Below are positions 1-6,651 of a DNA stretch of 9,598 nt, one piece after another. Both the position numbers and the translations under genes were made by a program. Each line of letters begins with the position of its first letter. The stretch's first letter is position 1. The notes under the pieces are model-generated. The model was not told the origin of the DNA and did not search any database. It saw only the letters and a list, made by a program, of their open reading frames with translations. The DNA comes from Paucimonas sp. (GTDB taxonomy: Bacteria; Pseudomonadota; Gammaproteobacteria; Burkholderiales; Burkholderiaceae_D), in NCBI GenBank assembly GCA_029266815.1, contig JAQSWC010000032.1:1-9598 (forward strand), written 5' to 3'.

Positions 1-324
1 CTCTACCGTCCCCCAGCCATTTTCCGGAGTCGAGCGATTGGCATAAAGGTGCGAGCTGTTTCCGTCCTGCTGTCCCCATACGGCGATCATATTGCCCTGC
101 CCGTCCGCGGCAATGGTGGGAGCGGAAAGCGCGCGACCTTCATTGCTTCCACTAATGATCTGTTCATGGTCCGTATTCGACTGGACGCTGCTTGGCGTAA
201 CGGTAGTCGATGAAAGGAGCCGGTGTGCAGACGATGAGGTGCTGTCAGAGGTGGACCTATCGCCACCACACGCGAAAAGTGCAATAGCGATGATAGGCGC
301 AACAAGTGGAGCCCAGTTTTTCAT
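1..324 (-). CDS. Putative exported lipoprotein with GWG-type repeats (3' end outside window)
   Basis: The leftward frame opens at an ATG at 324 and stays open for 108 codons to the window edge, so the C-terminal part is missing. The product begins MKNWAPLVAPIIAIALFACGG: a short basic start, a hydrophobic stretch and an LFAC lipobox with Cys19, which points to a lipid-anchored envelope protein. A Ser/Thr-rich linker (about residues 22-55) follows. Then comes a segment reading SAPTIAADGQGNMIAVWGQQ, followed by LYANRSTPENGWGT. This matches a repeat seen in large secreted bacterial proteins that probably fold as beta-propellers, so more copies are expected beyond the edge. GGAAAAG about 6 bases before the ATG can serve as ribosome binding site. 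The function is unknown; a surface or sugar-binding role is only a guess. Confidence 0.7.
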   Translation of the reverse strand, partial: MKNWAPLVAPIIAIALFACGGDRSTSDSTSSSAHRLLSSTTVTPSSVQSNTDHEQIISGSNEGRALSAPTIAADGQGNMIAVWGQQDGNSSHLYANRSTPENGWGTVE

Positions 325-430
325 TATTCTTTTCCGTAAAAGACGCCAAGTTCACTACGCACTTGAAATCATTATCAAGATGTCCATTTTTGGCCGGCGA
401 ATCATACCATTCGGGTTTTACCGCCCCTCG

Positions 431-473
431 AAAAAAGGCCTGCATGACATGTTGAATGTGATGCAGGCCTTTT
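431..473 (-). terminator. Rho-independent terminator of the SRPBCC-arsR operon
   Basis: AAAAGGCCTGCAT (433-445) and ATGCAGGCCTTTT (461-473) form a perfect 13-bp stem. The loop can pair further through ACAT/ATGT. Read leftward, the stem runs into six T residues (436-431). It lies about 50 bases after the arsR stop codon at 523, so it most likely ends that operon. On the plus strand it also ends in four T and could act weakly in that direction. Confidence 0.85.
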
Positions 474-522
474 CCATTCATTTCGACTTCCGGCGCTCTT
501 TTCCTTCGGCGCCTGCAGACAA

Positions 523-903
523 CTAGTCGTCCTTCTCCACAAACCGCTTGAGCCTTCCCAGCGCCTGCTCCCATTCGCGGCCGATGGATTCGAGCGCGAG
601 CTTTGCTTCGTTGATCCTCTCCGGCTCCAGTTGCCACAGCCGCTCGCGGCCCGCCTTCAGGTCGCTTACCACGCCGGCACCGGCCAGCACGTCGAGATGC
701 TTGGTCACGCCCTGGCGGCTGATGTGGGTGGTTTCGGTCAGTTGCGAAATCGAATAAGCGCCGCCCTCCGAAAGAAGCGCCACCAGCTTCAGCCGCGTGG
801 GATCGCCCAGCGCGGCGAAGATTGGGGCGAGCGCCTCGTTCGAAGCGGCGATGTCCGCCGCCGACAGGCCGCCGCCCGCGGCCTTATTCCGCGTCGCCGG
901 CAT
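523..903 (-). CDS. ArsR-family winged-helix transcriptional regulator
   Basis: A 126-residue DNA-binding protein with a typical ArsR/SmtB winged helix. FAALGDPTRLKLVALL (about 29-44) is the family's opening helix pair. ISQLTETTHISRQGVTKHLDVL (about 52-73) is the helix-turn-helix with its recognition helix. DLKAGRERLWQLEPE (about 81-95) is the wing. The metal-binding ELCVCDL motif of ArsR/SmtB metal sensors is absent, so it is probably not a metal sensor. It is the last gene of a leftward operon behind two SRPBCC genes, and its start overlaps the end of the preceding gene by 20 bases, suggesting translational coupling. ArsR-SRPBCC pairs are a common arrangement in which the repressor controls its own operon, and the two dyads at 1858-1873 and 1905-1920 are the obvious binding sites. 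The ligand is unknown. Confidence 0.9.
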   Translation of the reverse strand: MPATRNKAAGGGLSAADIAASNEALAPIFAALGDPTRLKLVALLSEGGAYSISQLTETTHISRQGVTKHLDVLAGAGVVSDLKAGRERLWQLEPERINEAKLALESIGREWEQALGRLKRFVEKDD

Positions 904-1357
904 AGCTCGCCACGTTCTTCATTTGGAAATCCCAGCCTTCCGAATGCATATCGAATGCCCTACGGCGACGATGTGCCGGAACCTTGTCGAAGCCTGACTC
1001 GACGACCGTCAGCAGGATGCCCTTGTCCCCCGCCTCCTTCAGCGTGAAGGTCACCAGCGTCGGCTCCTCGCCGACGTAGGCAGACTCCGGTTCGCCCGAA
1101 TAAGGATGCCAATGCATGGAAAACAGATCCTGCGGTTCGATGCGATTGATCACGGCATCGAAGACAAGATGTTCGCAACCCGGCAACGTCATCGGCCCCT
1201 GAATATGCCGCCCCGGCTCAAATACCTGTCCGGCAAGATTGGCGCCGAACCATGCGCCGAATTCCTCGGCGTTCGTCAGCGCACGCCATACGCGCTCGCG
1301 CGAACCGTTGATGACAATGCTGCGTTCAATGCGGTCTGTATCCAATACGGCACTCAT
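884..1357 (-). CDS. SRPBCC/AHSA1-type domain protein (second in operon)
   Basis: A 157-residue single-domain protein of the SRPBCC (START/AHSA1-like) superfamily. These are helix-grip folds with a deep hydrophobic pocket. IERSIVINGSRERVWRALTN (about 9-28) and the following EEFGAWFG are the standard N-terminal signature. LVTFTLKEAGDKGILLTVVESGFD is the matching central strand pair. The ATG at 1357 is chosen because it overlaps the stop of the upstream gene as ATGA, a classic coupling arrangement, with AGGAAAGGG just upstream. An earlier in-frame ATG at 1378 would add seven residues and lie deeper inside the neighbour. The gene is co-transcribed with a second SRPBCC gene and an arsR gene. The substrate or ligand cannot be read from the sequence. 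Confidence 0.87.
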   Translation of the reverse strand: MSAVLDTDRIERSIVINGSRERVWRALTNAEEFGAWFGANLAGQVFEPGRHIQGPMTLPGCEHLVFDAVINRIEPQDLFSMHWHPYSGEPESAYVGEEPTLVTFTLKEAGDKGILLTVVESGFDKVPAHRRRRAFDMHSEGWDFQMKNVASYAGDAE

Positions 1358-1839
1358 GCTGCTGCCCTTTCCTGACATTGCGACTTCGATCCATCCGCCA
1401 GATGCGGCGTACCCGCGCCCGTTTCCAGATACTGCCGCAGGCTGCCCAGATAATACCGCCAGCCCTTCACGCACATGCCGTAGCACTCGAAAGACGGCAC
1501 GAGGCCGACATGCTCGAAGTCGATGCGCGTGCGGCCGCTCCCTTCATCGTTCAGGCGAAACACCATCTCGGTGCCCACCCACTCATCCTTGCGGGTCAGC
1601 GACGGCATATCGATGTAGGCCTTGGTGCAGACCCAGCGCACCTCGCGGTTTGGTTCGAGCCGCTCGACGCGCATTTCCTTGTGGACGGGCCCGAAGCGAA
1701 AGTGAATGGCACCGCTGACCTCAGCCACACCGTCGCATTCCTGGGTCCACCAGCCGCGCAGGCCGGTGATGCTCGTCAGAGCTGAATAGGCAACAGCGGC
1801 CGATGAGGCAACGGTGAATTCTTGATGAAAGTGTTCCAT
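1354..1839 (-). CDS. SRPBCC/AHSA1-type domain protein (first in operon)
   Basis: A 161-residue SRPBCC-superfamily protein and the promoter-proximal gene of the operon. HFHQEFTVASSAAVAYSALT followed by LRGWWTQECDG is the usual N-terminal strand, helix and GWW motif of AHSA1-like ligand-binding domains. EWVGTEMVFRLNDEG and GRTRIDFEHVGL are the central strands. The ATG at 1839 is preceded by AAGGAG seven bases upstream, the best ribosome binding site of the operon. The open frame extends further upstream, but that part runs through the promoter and operators and should not be coding. It differs clearly in sequence from the second SRPBCC protein, so this is not a recent tandem duplication. A detoxification or ligand-binding role is typical of the family, but nothing here fixes the ligand. 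Confidence 0.87.
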   Translation of the reverse strand: MEHFHQEFTVASSAAVAYSALTSITGLRGWWTQECDGVAEVSGAIHFRFGPVHKEMRVERLEPNREVRWVCTKAYIDMPSLTRKDEWVGTEMVFRLNDEGSGRTRIDFEHVGLVPSFECYGMCVKGWRYYLGSLRQYLETGAGTPHLADGSKSQCQERAAA

Positions 1840-1857
1840 AAAGCATCTCCTTTTTGC

Positions 1858-1873
1858 GCAACAAATTGGTTGC
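1858..1873. promoter_or_regulatory. Proximal putative ArsR operator
   Basis: GCAACAAATTGGTTGC is a near-perfect 16-bp dyad, with one mismatched pair. It lies seven bases downstream of the predicted -10 box, over the expected transcription start, so bound repressor would block initiation. It matches the distal dyad at 1905-1920 in 14 of 16 bases. That the operon's own ArsR protein binds it is inference. Confidence 0.6.
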
Positions 1874-1879
1874 ACATAA

Positions 1880-1908
1880 ATTATGGATGCCCCCAAAACA
1901 AAAAGCAA
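1880..1908 (-). promoter_or_regulatory. Sigma-70 type promoter of the SRPBCC-arsR operon
   Basis: On the minus strand TTGCTT (1908-1903) and CATAAT (1885-1880) are separated by 17 bases, giving four of six and five of six matches to consensus. The predicted start is near 1873, about 34 bases ahead of the first ATG. The -35 box lies inside the distal dyad, and the start site lies inside the proximal dyad. Confidence 0.55.
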
Positions 1909-1933
1909 CCATTTGGTTGCTTTTTGTTTTGGG
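1892..1933. repeat. 42-bp palindrome with distal putative ArsR operator at its core
   Basis: CCCAAAACAAAAAGCAACC (1892-1910) and its exact reverse complement (1915-1933) form 19-bp arms around the spacer ATTT. The core, GCAACCATTTGGTTGC at 1905-1920, is the second copy of the operator-like dyad and contains the -35 box of the leftward operon promoter. The outer A/T-rich arms go well beyond what an operator needs. Transcripts reading through from the upstream GH16 gene would fold here into a strong hairpin about 90 bases after its stop, so the element may also act as an end-of-transcript structure. No clean U-run follows the stem. Confidence 0.7.
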
Positions 1934-2019
1934 CATGAGACTTTTGTATCCGCCGCGCCTTCGACCGATCCGGCGGCGGAATCCAGGCCATATCTCAGAT
2001 TGCACAAATGAGACGGATC

Positions 2020-3606
2020 TTAGTGGCCGTAAATCGCGTAATTGTCGAAATAATAGGTGTCTCCCGTATAGGAATTCGGATTGGGCATCAGTACCATCTG
2101 GTTGACCGACACGTCAGACGTGGCGCCGTCGATGCGGTCGTTCAGCAGGAACTTCAAGCGCTGCCATTTGTTTTGCGCCGTGGTGTGCGCGAGGTACTTT
2201 GAATGCCTGCCGGACGGGTAATTGGTCGCTGTCGCCACCCTGTTGTTCTCCAGCTGGATCAGGATGGGCGTGCCTACCGGCGCCGAGGTGTAGACGTCAA
2301 GATAAAACGCCTTGTCGCCCCGGATATAGAACGACGCATCCGGAATCTTGGTGGTGCTGCCCGTAATCAGGTCATACTGCGTGGTCGCGCTGCGCACGTA
2401 TTTAAGCACCGCTGATGAGCCGTTCACCGCATCGGGCGCGGGGTTCGGCGTTGACGGGCTGAACGTGCCGGTCTGCTTGGTGTAGGTAATGTTGCGTGTG
2501 CCTTCGTAGTCGTCCAGCGTCACCTGCTTTGCCAGTACCGGCGACACTGCAACTGGAATGGTCTTGGTAAAGCTGCCGCAGCTGTCGGTAATCTTTACCG
2601 CGACGGCGCCACCGATGGTGCCCCAATTCACGGTCAGACTGTTGGACGTCGATGTCTGGCCGGTTGGCGAGGTCCAGCTGTACGTGGCTCCGGTTCCTAC
2701 TTGGTCAACGATCTTGTAAGTCGCGGTCGTATTTGGTTCAACAATGTGCGGTCCGCTCAAGGAGGGTTGAGGATAATCGTATACGCGCACGTGGTCCACC
2801 TGCAGTGTCTGCGGCAATGCGGTGTCGTCCACCTTGCCGCCGAGGTTACCGCCCACGGCCATATTCAGAATAAGGTAGTACTTGTAGTTCTCGAATGTCC
2901 AGTCCGCGGAGTTCGACAGGTCTGCCGGTGTCCGTGTCGCGAACAACATGTCGTCAACGTACCAGCTGATCTTATTCGGGCTCCAGTGGACGGCATAGGT
3001 ATGAAAGGCGTCAGCCCAGCTATCCGGCTGTTTGAAAATCTCGGAACCCAGCCACTGGTGGTTTGCGTTCGATGAGCCATAGTGAATGACTCCGGAAGTG
3101 ATCATATGTTTTTGCCCGGTGGTTTCCTGGATATCGATCTCACCGCTGGCAGGCCAGGAAACGTTGGTATTGGCAGGAAGCATCCAGAACGCCGGCCACA
3201 TGCCGCTCCCCTTCGGCGTTTTTATACGCGCTTCGAACCGGCCGTGAGTCCATTGGCCGCCCTTGTTCAAGGTACGGATACGGCCAGACGTGTAAGACTT
3301 CGCACCAACTCTTTGCTTCTTGGCAGTGATCGTAAGAATACCGTTGGCGACGGTCAGATTGGCAGCCTGATAGGACTGCAACTCATTGTTTCCCCAGCCG
3401 CAAATCCCGTAGCTGCAACCGTCACCCGTCTGGATTTCCCATTTGGTCGTGTCGAGCGCCGTTCCGTTGAATTCGTCGGCAAAGGTGGGCGTCGTGCTCG
3501 CGCATTGCTGTGCGATTGCAGAGGATGCGCCCAGCGCGAACCCAACGGCCAGGGCTGCACGGCTGAGCCGGCAGATGTCGATGCTTACGAAAACAGGTAG
3601 TGGCAT
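2020..3606 (-). CDS. Secreted GH16 endo-beta-glucanase (laminarinase-like) with C-terminal Ig/PKD-like and putative sugar-binding tail
   Basis: A 528-residue exported glycoside hydrolase of family 16. A signal peptide (about 1-32, ending SSAIA before QQ) leads into the catalytic domain (about 42-278). The family motif ExDxxE appears as EIDIQE: Glu156 is the likely nucleophile, Asp158 the helper and Glu161 the acid/base. WGNNELQSY, SGRIRT and MWPAFWMLP are typical beta-1,3- or beta-1,3(4)-glucanase blocks, so laminarin-like glucans are the likely substrate. Residues about 282-355 resemble a PKD/Ig-like domain. The last 165 residues (starting QVTLDDYEG and ending YYFDNYAIYG) look like a beta-sandwich carbohydrate-binding module, by architecture only. 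The ATG at 3606 has GGAG six bases upstream. An in-frame ATG at 3627 would add seven residues and has a poorer site. The gene is divergent from a GH2 gene. Confidence 0.92.
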   Translation of the reverse strand: MPLPVFVSIDICRLSRAALAVGFALGASSAIAQQCASTTPTFADEFNGTALDTTKWEIQTGDGCSYGICGWGNNELQSYQAANLTVANGILTITAKKQRVGAKSYTSGRIRTLNKGGQWTHGRFEARIKTPKGSGMWPAFWMLPANTNVSWPASGEIDIQETTGQKHMITSGVIHYGSSNANHQWLGSEIFKQPDSWADAFHTYAVHWSPNKISWYVDDMLFATRTPADLSNSADWTFENYKYYLILNMAVGGNLGGKVDDTALPQTLQVDHVRVYDYPQPSLSGPHIVEPNTTATYKIVDQVGTGATYSWTSPTGQTSTSNSLTVNWGTIGGAVAVKITDSCGSFTKTIPVAVSPVLAKQVTLDDYEGTRNITYTKQTGTFSPSTPNPAPDAVNGSSAVLKYVRSATTQYDLITGSTTKIPDASFYIRGDKAFYLDVYTSAPVGTPILIQLENNRVATATNYPSGRHSKYLAHTTAQNKWQRLKFLLNDRIDGATSDVSVNQMVLMPNPNSYTGDTYYFDNYAIYGH

Positions 3607-3752
3607 GGTGGTCTCCAGTATGTTCATCCGCTCATGGAACCGGTATCAGCCTTCATTAATCCTCGTCACCGTCGAAAACAAATGCGGCCAATAGACCGGT
3701 GCGCCACCGCAGGTCGAACTGCATGCAACGCTTCTACAGTTTTTAAGTATTA

Positions 3753-3768
3753 GCAATAAATGTATTGC
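3753..3768. repeat. 16-bp inverted repeat in the GH16 leader
   Basis: GCAATA-AATG-TATTGC has perfect 6-bp arms. It lies roughly 25-40 bases downstream of the predicted leftward start site, so it could be a second protein-binding site or a weak RNA hairpin. It does not resemble the nearby TGAAA/TTTCA operator. Confidence 0.35.
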
Positions 3769-3799
3769 CGTTTCGCAACAACCATCTCGATTGGCGAGT

Positions 3800-3828
3800 A
3801 ATATGAAACCGCTTTCAATAAATGTCAA
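3800..3828 (-). promoter_or_regulatory. Promoter of the secreted GH16 gene
   Basis: On the minus strand TTGACA (3828-3823), a perfect -35 box, is followed after exactly 17 bases by CATATT (3805-3800), four of six matches to a -10 box. The LacI-type operator lies in the spacer and runs into the -10 box, a normal place for repression. Confidence 0.55.
3804..3817. promoter_or_regulatory. LacI-family-type operator, glucanase site 1
   Basis: TGAAACCGCTTTCA is a near-perfect 14-bp palindrome with the CG centre and TGAAA/TTTCA arms typical of LacI/GalR-family operators. Read on the minus strand it is TGAAAGCGGTTTCA, one base different from the perfect palindrome at 9128-9141 before the other GH16 gene. 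A repressor bound here could control both divergent genes. No LacI-family gene is in this window. Confidence 0.65.
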
Positions 3829-3948
3829 AATACTGGGCTTGCCCTTTTTGAGAGACCGGGCAGGGCGAGAGCGTAGTATGCGACCGTCCAGCAACTGTGA
3901 CCGTGGGCGATATGGCAAGAGCGATAACAATCTATTCAGGAGATGACA

Positions 3949-6018
3949 ATGCGATCAGTGACGATGCGGATGTTTTTGACACTGGGTGTCATCGTGACGG
4001 CGCTTTTACCCCGGTTTTCTCTTGCAGATACAAGGCCACAAAATGGCGCTCGGGATATCCTCTCGCTCGATGCAAACTGGCATTTCCTGCGCAGCGATGC
4101 GACCGATGGTAATTCCACGAATATCGATGGCAAGATGTGGAAGACAATCGATCTTCCCCACAGTTACAACGCGGACGATGGACTGGATGCCAATACCTAT
4201 CGCGGCCCCGCCTGGTATCGCCGGACAGTGACATTACCCAAGACAGCCGCCAACAAGCGCACTTATATCGAATTCGACGGCGCTGCATTAGCAACGGACG
4301 TGTGGATCAACGGCACCAATGTCGGCCGCCATGAAGGCGGTTATGCAGGCTTCCGCTTCGACATCACGCCCCATATCAAGGCGGGCTCCAACCTAGTTGC
4401 GGTGAGGGCCGACAATTCCAAGCTCCCTCATGTAGCGCCGCTGAGCGGCGATTTCACCGTGTTCGGCGGGCTGTACCGCAGCGTGCGCCTGGTGACGACG
4501 CGGGATGTGCATTTCGATATGCTCGACTACGGTTCGTCCGGCGTGGCCTTTAAGGCGATGGACGTGACGGCGAAGAGCGCGGCGCTGAACTGGACGGCGC
4601 GGCTGGCGAACGACCGCAAGCAGGCAGCGAAGGTGAAGCTGGTGGTGCGGCTGCGCGATGCGAAACAAAAGGCGGTGGCGACCGTGAGCAAGGCCGTGAC
4701 GCTGCCGCCGCAGGCGGTGACGCCGGTGTCGCTCGATACCGTGCTGGATGCGCCGCATCTGTGGCAGGGTGTGGACGATCCCTATCTGTACACCAGCGAA
4801 GTCGAACTCGTGGCGGAAGCTGCCAAGCCGGCGCCGCTCGACCGCGTGTCGTTCAACGTCGGCATCCGCGATATCCGCCTCGATCCCGACAAGGGGCTGC
4901 TGCTCAACGGCAAGGTCTATGACGTGCATGGCGTGAATCTTCACCACACCGTCCGCCCCGGCAAGGGCCCTGCCGTAACGGACGCCGAAATCGATGAGGA
5001 CTTTGCCCTGTTCGACGACATCGGCAACACCGGCATGCGCTTCGCCCACTACCAGCATGCGCAGCATGAATACGACCTGGCCGACCGCAAGGGCTACCTG
5101 ATCTGGACCGAGATTCCGCTGGTGAACGCGGTGAATGCGTCGGAGGCGTTCCAGGCCAATATCCAGCAGCAGTTGCGCGAGCTGATCCGGCAGAACATCA
5201 ACCACCCTTCCGTGTTCGTGTGGGGCATCGGGAATGAAGTGCTGAAGGTGGATGAGGACAGCGCCCGCACGCTGGCTGCCCTGCAGAAGATCGCGAAGGA
5301 GGAAGACCCGACGCGGCCGACCGCCTATGCCAACTGCTGCAGCGAGATCGACGGGCCGCAGTCTTCGCATTCCGATGCGATCGCTTCGAACATCTATTTC
5401 GGCTGGTACAACGGCGAGTTTGCCGATTTCGGCCCTTGGATGGACGCCAACCGCGCGAAGCGCCCGACCACGCCGCAGGCAATTTCCGAATACGGCGCGG
5501 GTGCGAGCGTGAAGCAGCAGGAAGATCCGCCGCAAAAGCCGCAGCACGACGGCCCTTGGCATCCGGAGCAGTACCAGACGCTGTATCACGAGTCGGCCTG
5601 GAAGCAGCTTGAAGCCAGGCCGTGGCTGTGGGCGAACTACATCTGGGTGGGCTTCGATTTCGCCTCGGCCGGGCGCAAGGAAGGCGACAGCATCGGCATC
5701 AACGACAAGGGGCTGATCACCTACGACCGCAAGGTGAAGAAGGACGCCTATTTCTGGTACCAGGCCAACTGGACGACCAAGCCGATGGTGTACATCACCT
5801 CGCGCCGGCATACGCTGCGCAAGACGGCGGAGGTGGAAGTGAAGGTGTACAGCAACCAGCAGACGGTGAGCTTGCGGATGAATGGCCAGGATCTCGGGCC
5901 GCAGTTGGTGGTGGATCGCGTCGCGCGGTGGAAGGTGAAGCTGGTGCCCGGCAACAATCGCATCGAGGCGACGACGGATGCCTTGGCGGATACGGTCGAG
6001 TGGACCTTTCAGCCGTAA
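3949..6018 (+). CDS. Exported glycoside hydrolase family 2 (beta-galactosidase-like)
   Basis: A 689-residue GH2 enzyme. A signal peptide (about 1-26, ending RFSLA before DTRP) sends it out of the cytoplasm. Domains in order: jelly-roll sugar-binding domain (about 35-185, with WYRRTV, WINGTNVGRHEGGYAGFRFD), an Ig-like domain (about 190-300), a TIM barrel (about 305-600) and a C-terminal beta domain like DUF4982 (about 605-689, with VKVYSN and MNGQDLG). In the barrel, HPSVFVWGIGNEV carries the acid/base Glu430, and AISEYGAG carries the likely nucleophile Glu514. The spacing is comparable to that in LacZ, but the protein is much shorter than LacZ. The ATG at 3949 lies six bases after AGGAG; the in-frame ATG at 3943 abuts that site and is less likely. 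Family members act on beta-galactosides, beta-glucuronides or other beta-glycosides, so the substrate is open. The divergent GH16 partner suggests it trims released oligosaccharides. Confidence 0.92.
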   Translation: MRSVTMRMFLTLGVIVTALLPRFSLADTRPQNGARDILSLDANWHFLRSDATDGNSTNIDGKMWKTIDLPHSYNADDGLDANTYRGPAWYRRTVTLPKTAANKRTYIEFDGAALATDVWINGTNVGRHEGGYAGFRFDITPHIKAGSNLVAVRADNSKLPHVAPLSGDFTVFGGLYRSVRLVTTRDVHFDMLDYGSSGVAFKAMDVTAKSAALNWTARLANDRKQAAKVKLVVRLRDAKQKAVATVSKAVTLPPQAVTPVSLDTVLDAPHLWQGVDDPYLYTSEVELVAEAAKPAPLDRVSFNVGIRDIRLDPDKGLLLNGKVYDVHGVNLHHTVRPGKGPAVTDAEIDEDFALFDDIGNTGMRFAHYQHAQHEYDLADRKGYLIWTEIPLVNAVNASEAFQANIQQQLRELIRQNINHPSVFVWGIGNEVLKVDEDSARTLAALQKIAKEEDPTRPTAYANCCSEIDGPQSSHSDAIASNIYFGWYNGEFADFGPWMDANRAKRPTTPQAISEYGAGASVKQQEDPPQKPQHDGPWHPEQYQTLYHESAWKQLEARPWLWANYIWVGFDFASAGRKEGDSIGINDKGLITYDRKVKKDAYFWYQANWTTKPMVYITSRRHTLRKTAEVEVKVYSNQQTVSLRMNGQDLGPQLVVDRVARWKVKLVPGNNRIEATTDALADTVEWTFQP

Positions 6019-6086
6019 CGCACCGATATCGATTGCAGGCCGATGTCCGGCGACGACGTCTTCAGCCGCGGGAGCTAAGCGCACTG

Positions 6087-6105
6087 CCGCCGCGATCCGC
6101 GGCGG
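6087..6105 (+). terminator. Stem-loop after the GH2 gene, weak terminator candidate
   Basis: CCGCCGCG (6087-6094) and CGCGGCGG (6098-6105) form a perfect GC-only stem around ATC, about 70 bases after the GH2 stop. No T-run follows, so intrinsic termination is doubtful. It may mark or protect the transcript end. Confidence 0.35.
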
Positions 6106-6224
6106 ATAGGCTCCACGCGTAAAAGAACGTCTTGCGCACTGCTTGCCGTCGCCCACATAAATCCAACCCGGATTCGAACTCCCTACCCCGAACGCTGTCT
6201 TTCATTTTTTAGGGAAAGAAAAAC

Positions 6225-6518
6225 ATGTCCAAGTACAGCATTATGGCTCTGATGATGCGGGAAGAAAACGCAACTACCGACATTGATGATTGCAATTTTG
6301 CCGCCGAGATGGCTGAACTGCTTACGACGATATCTTCAAAGCTGACTGCCGATGAAATGGAATTTTTAATTCGCGCAGGGGCAAAGATCTATTCACATGG
6401 AGTGGAAAAATCCGGAACGGAAATTCCACTGAGTGATTTATTTCCTGCGGAGGAAATTCCAGATCTGGCAAACGAACCTGACGGATTCCGGAAATCTCCC
6501 TATCGCCGAAGGCAATGA
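6225..6518 (+). CDS. Small unrecognised protein (97 aa)
   Basis: A 97-residue reading frame from ATG 6225 with AGGGAAAG about 8 bases upstream. I do not recognise the family. The protein is acidic in its first three quarters and ends in a basic tail (RKSPYRRRQ). It has no signal peptide or membrane segment. Residues about 25-57 (FAAEMAELLTTISSKLTADE, then MEFLIRAGAKIY) look like two amphipathic helices, and the rest is Pro-rich and probably loose. The base composition is visibly more AT-rich than in the flanking GH2 gene. A weak promoter candidate is TTGCGC (6132-6137), 18 bases, CATAAA (6156-6161). It could be co-transcribed with the receiver-like gene 133 bases downstream. Coding status is likely, not certain. 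Confidence 0.55.
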   Translation: MSKYSIMALMMREENATTDIDDCNFAAEMAELLTTISSKLTADEMEFLIRAGAKIYSHGVEKSGTEIPLSDLFPAEEIPDLANEPDGFRKSPYRRRQ

Positions 6519-6651
6519 CGCATTCTGCTCATGGCTCATCAAATTGTGAACGCACGACGCAACACGCAACTTAGTTCCTGATTGAAACTTCTATGGAGAA
6601 AGTTGGTCTAGGCTATTCCCTAAGCCTGTCATTCCCATTTCACTTACTCCT

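Larger units (their letters stand above)
3607..3948. promoter_or_regulatory. Divergent control region between the GH16 and GH2 genes
   Basis: 342 bases with no credible gene. It holds the leftward promoter and LacI-type operator near 3800-3828 and a 16-bp dyad at 3753-3768. It also contains a weaker rightward promoter candidate, TTGGCG (3791-3796), 17 bases, TTCAAT (3814-3819), overlapping the same operator. The leftward leader would be about 190 bases and the rightward one about 120 bases. The ribosome binding site AGGAG of the GH2 gene is at 3938-3942. Confidence 0.55.

Noticed and set aside
1949..1980. TCCGCCG/CGGCGGA inverted repeat after the GH16 stop as its terminator
   Set aside because: It has an 18-base loop, only 7-bp arms and no T-run in the leftward direction. 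Too weak to list as a terminator.
1840..2007. Upstream extension of the first SRPBCC frame to 2007
   Set aside because: It would place the operon promoter, both dyads and the ribosome binding site inside the coding region. The ATG at 1839 with AAGGAG gives the normal domain start.
4393..6156. 587-codon open frame antisense to the GH2 gene
   Set aside because: It is Arg/His/Val-rich low-complexity protein with no recognisable domain. It arises from the strong GC bias at third positions of the GH2 gene, which has clear catalytic motifs on the other strand.
6165..6190. tRNA T-arm-like stretch on the minus strand (AGTTCGAATCC)
   Set aside because: The 5-base stems flanking the loop do not pair, no CCA follows at the right place and no cloverleaf can be built upstream. 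A chance match or a very old fragment.
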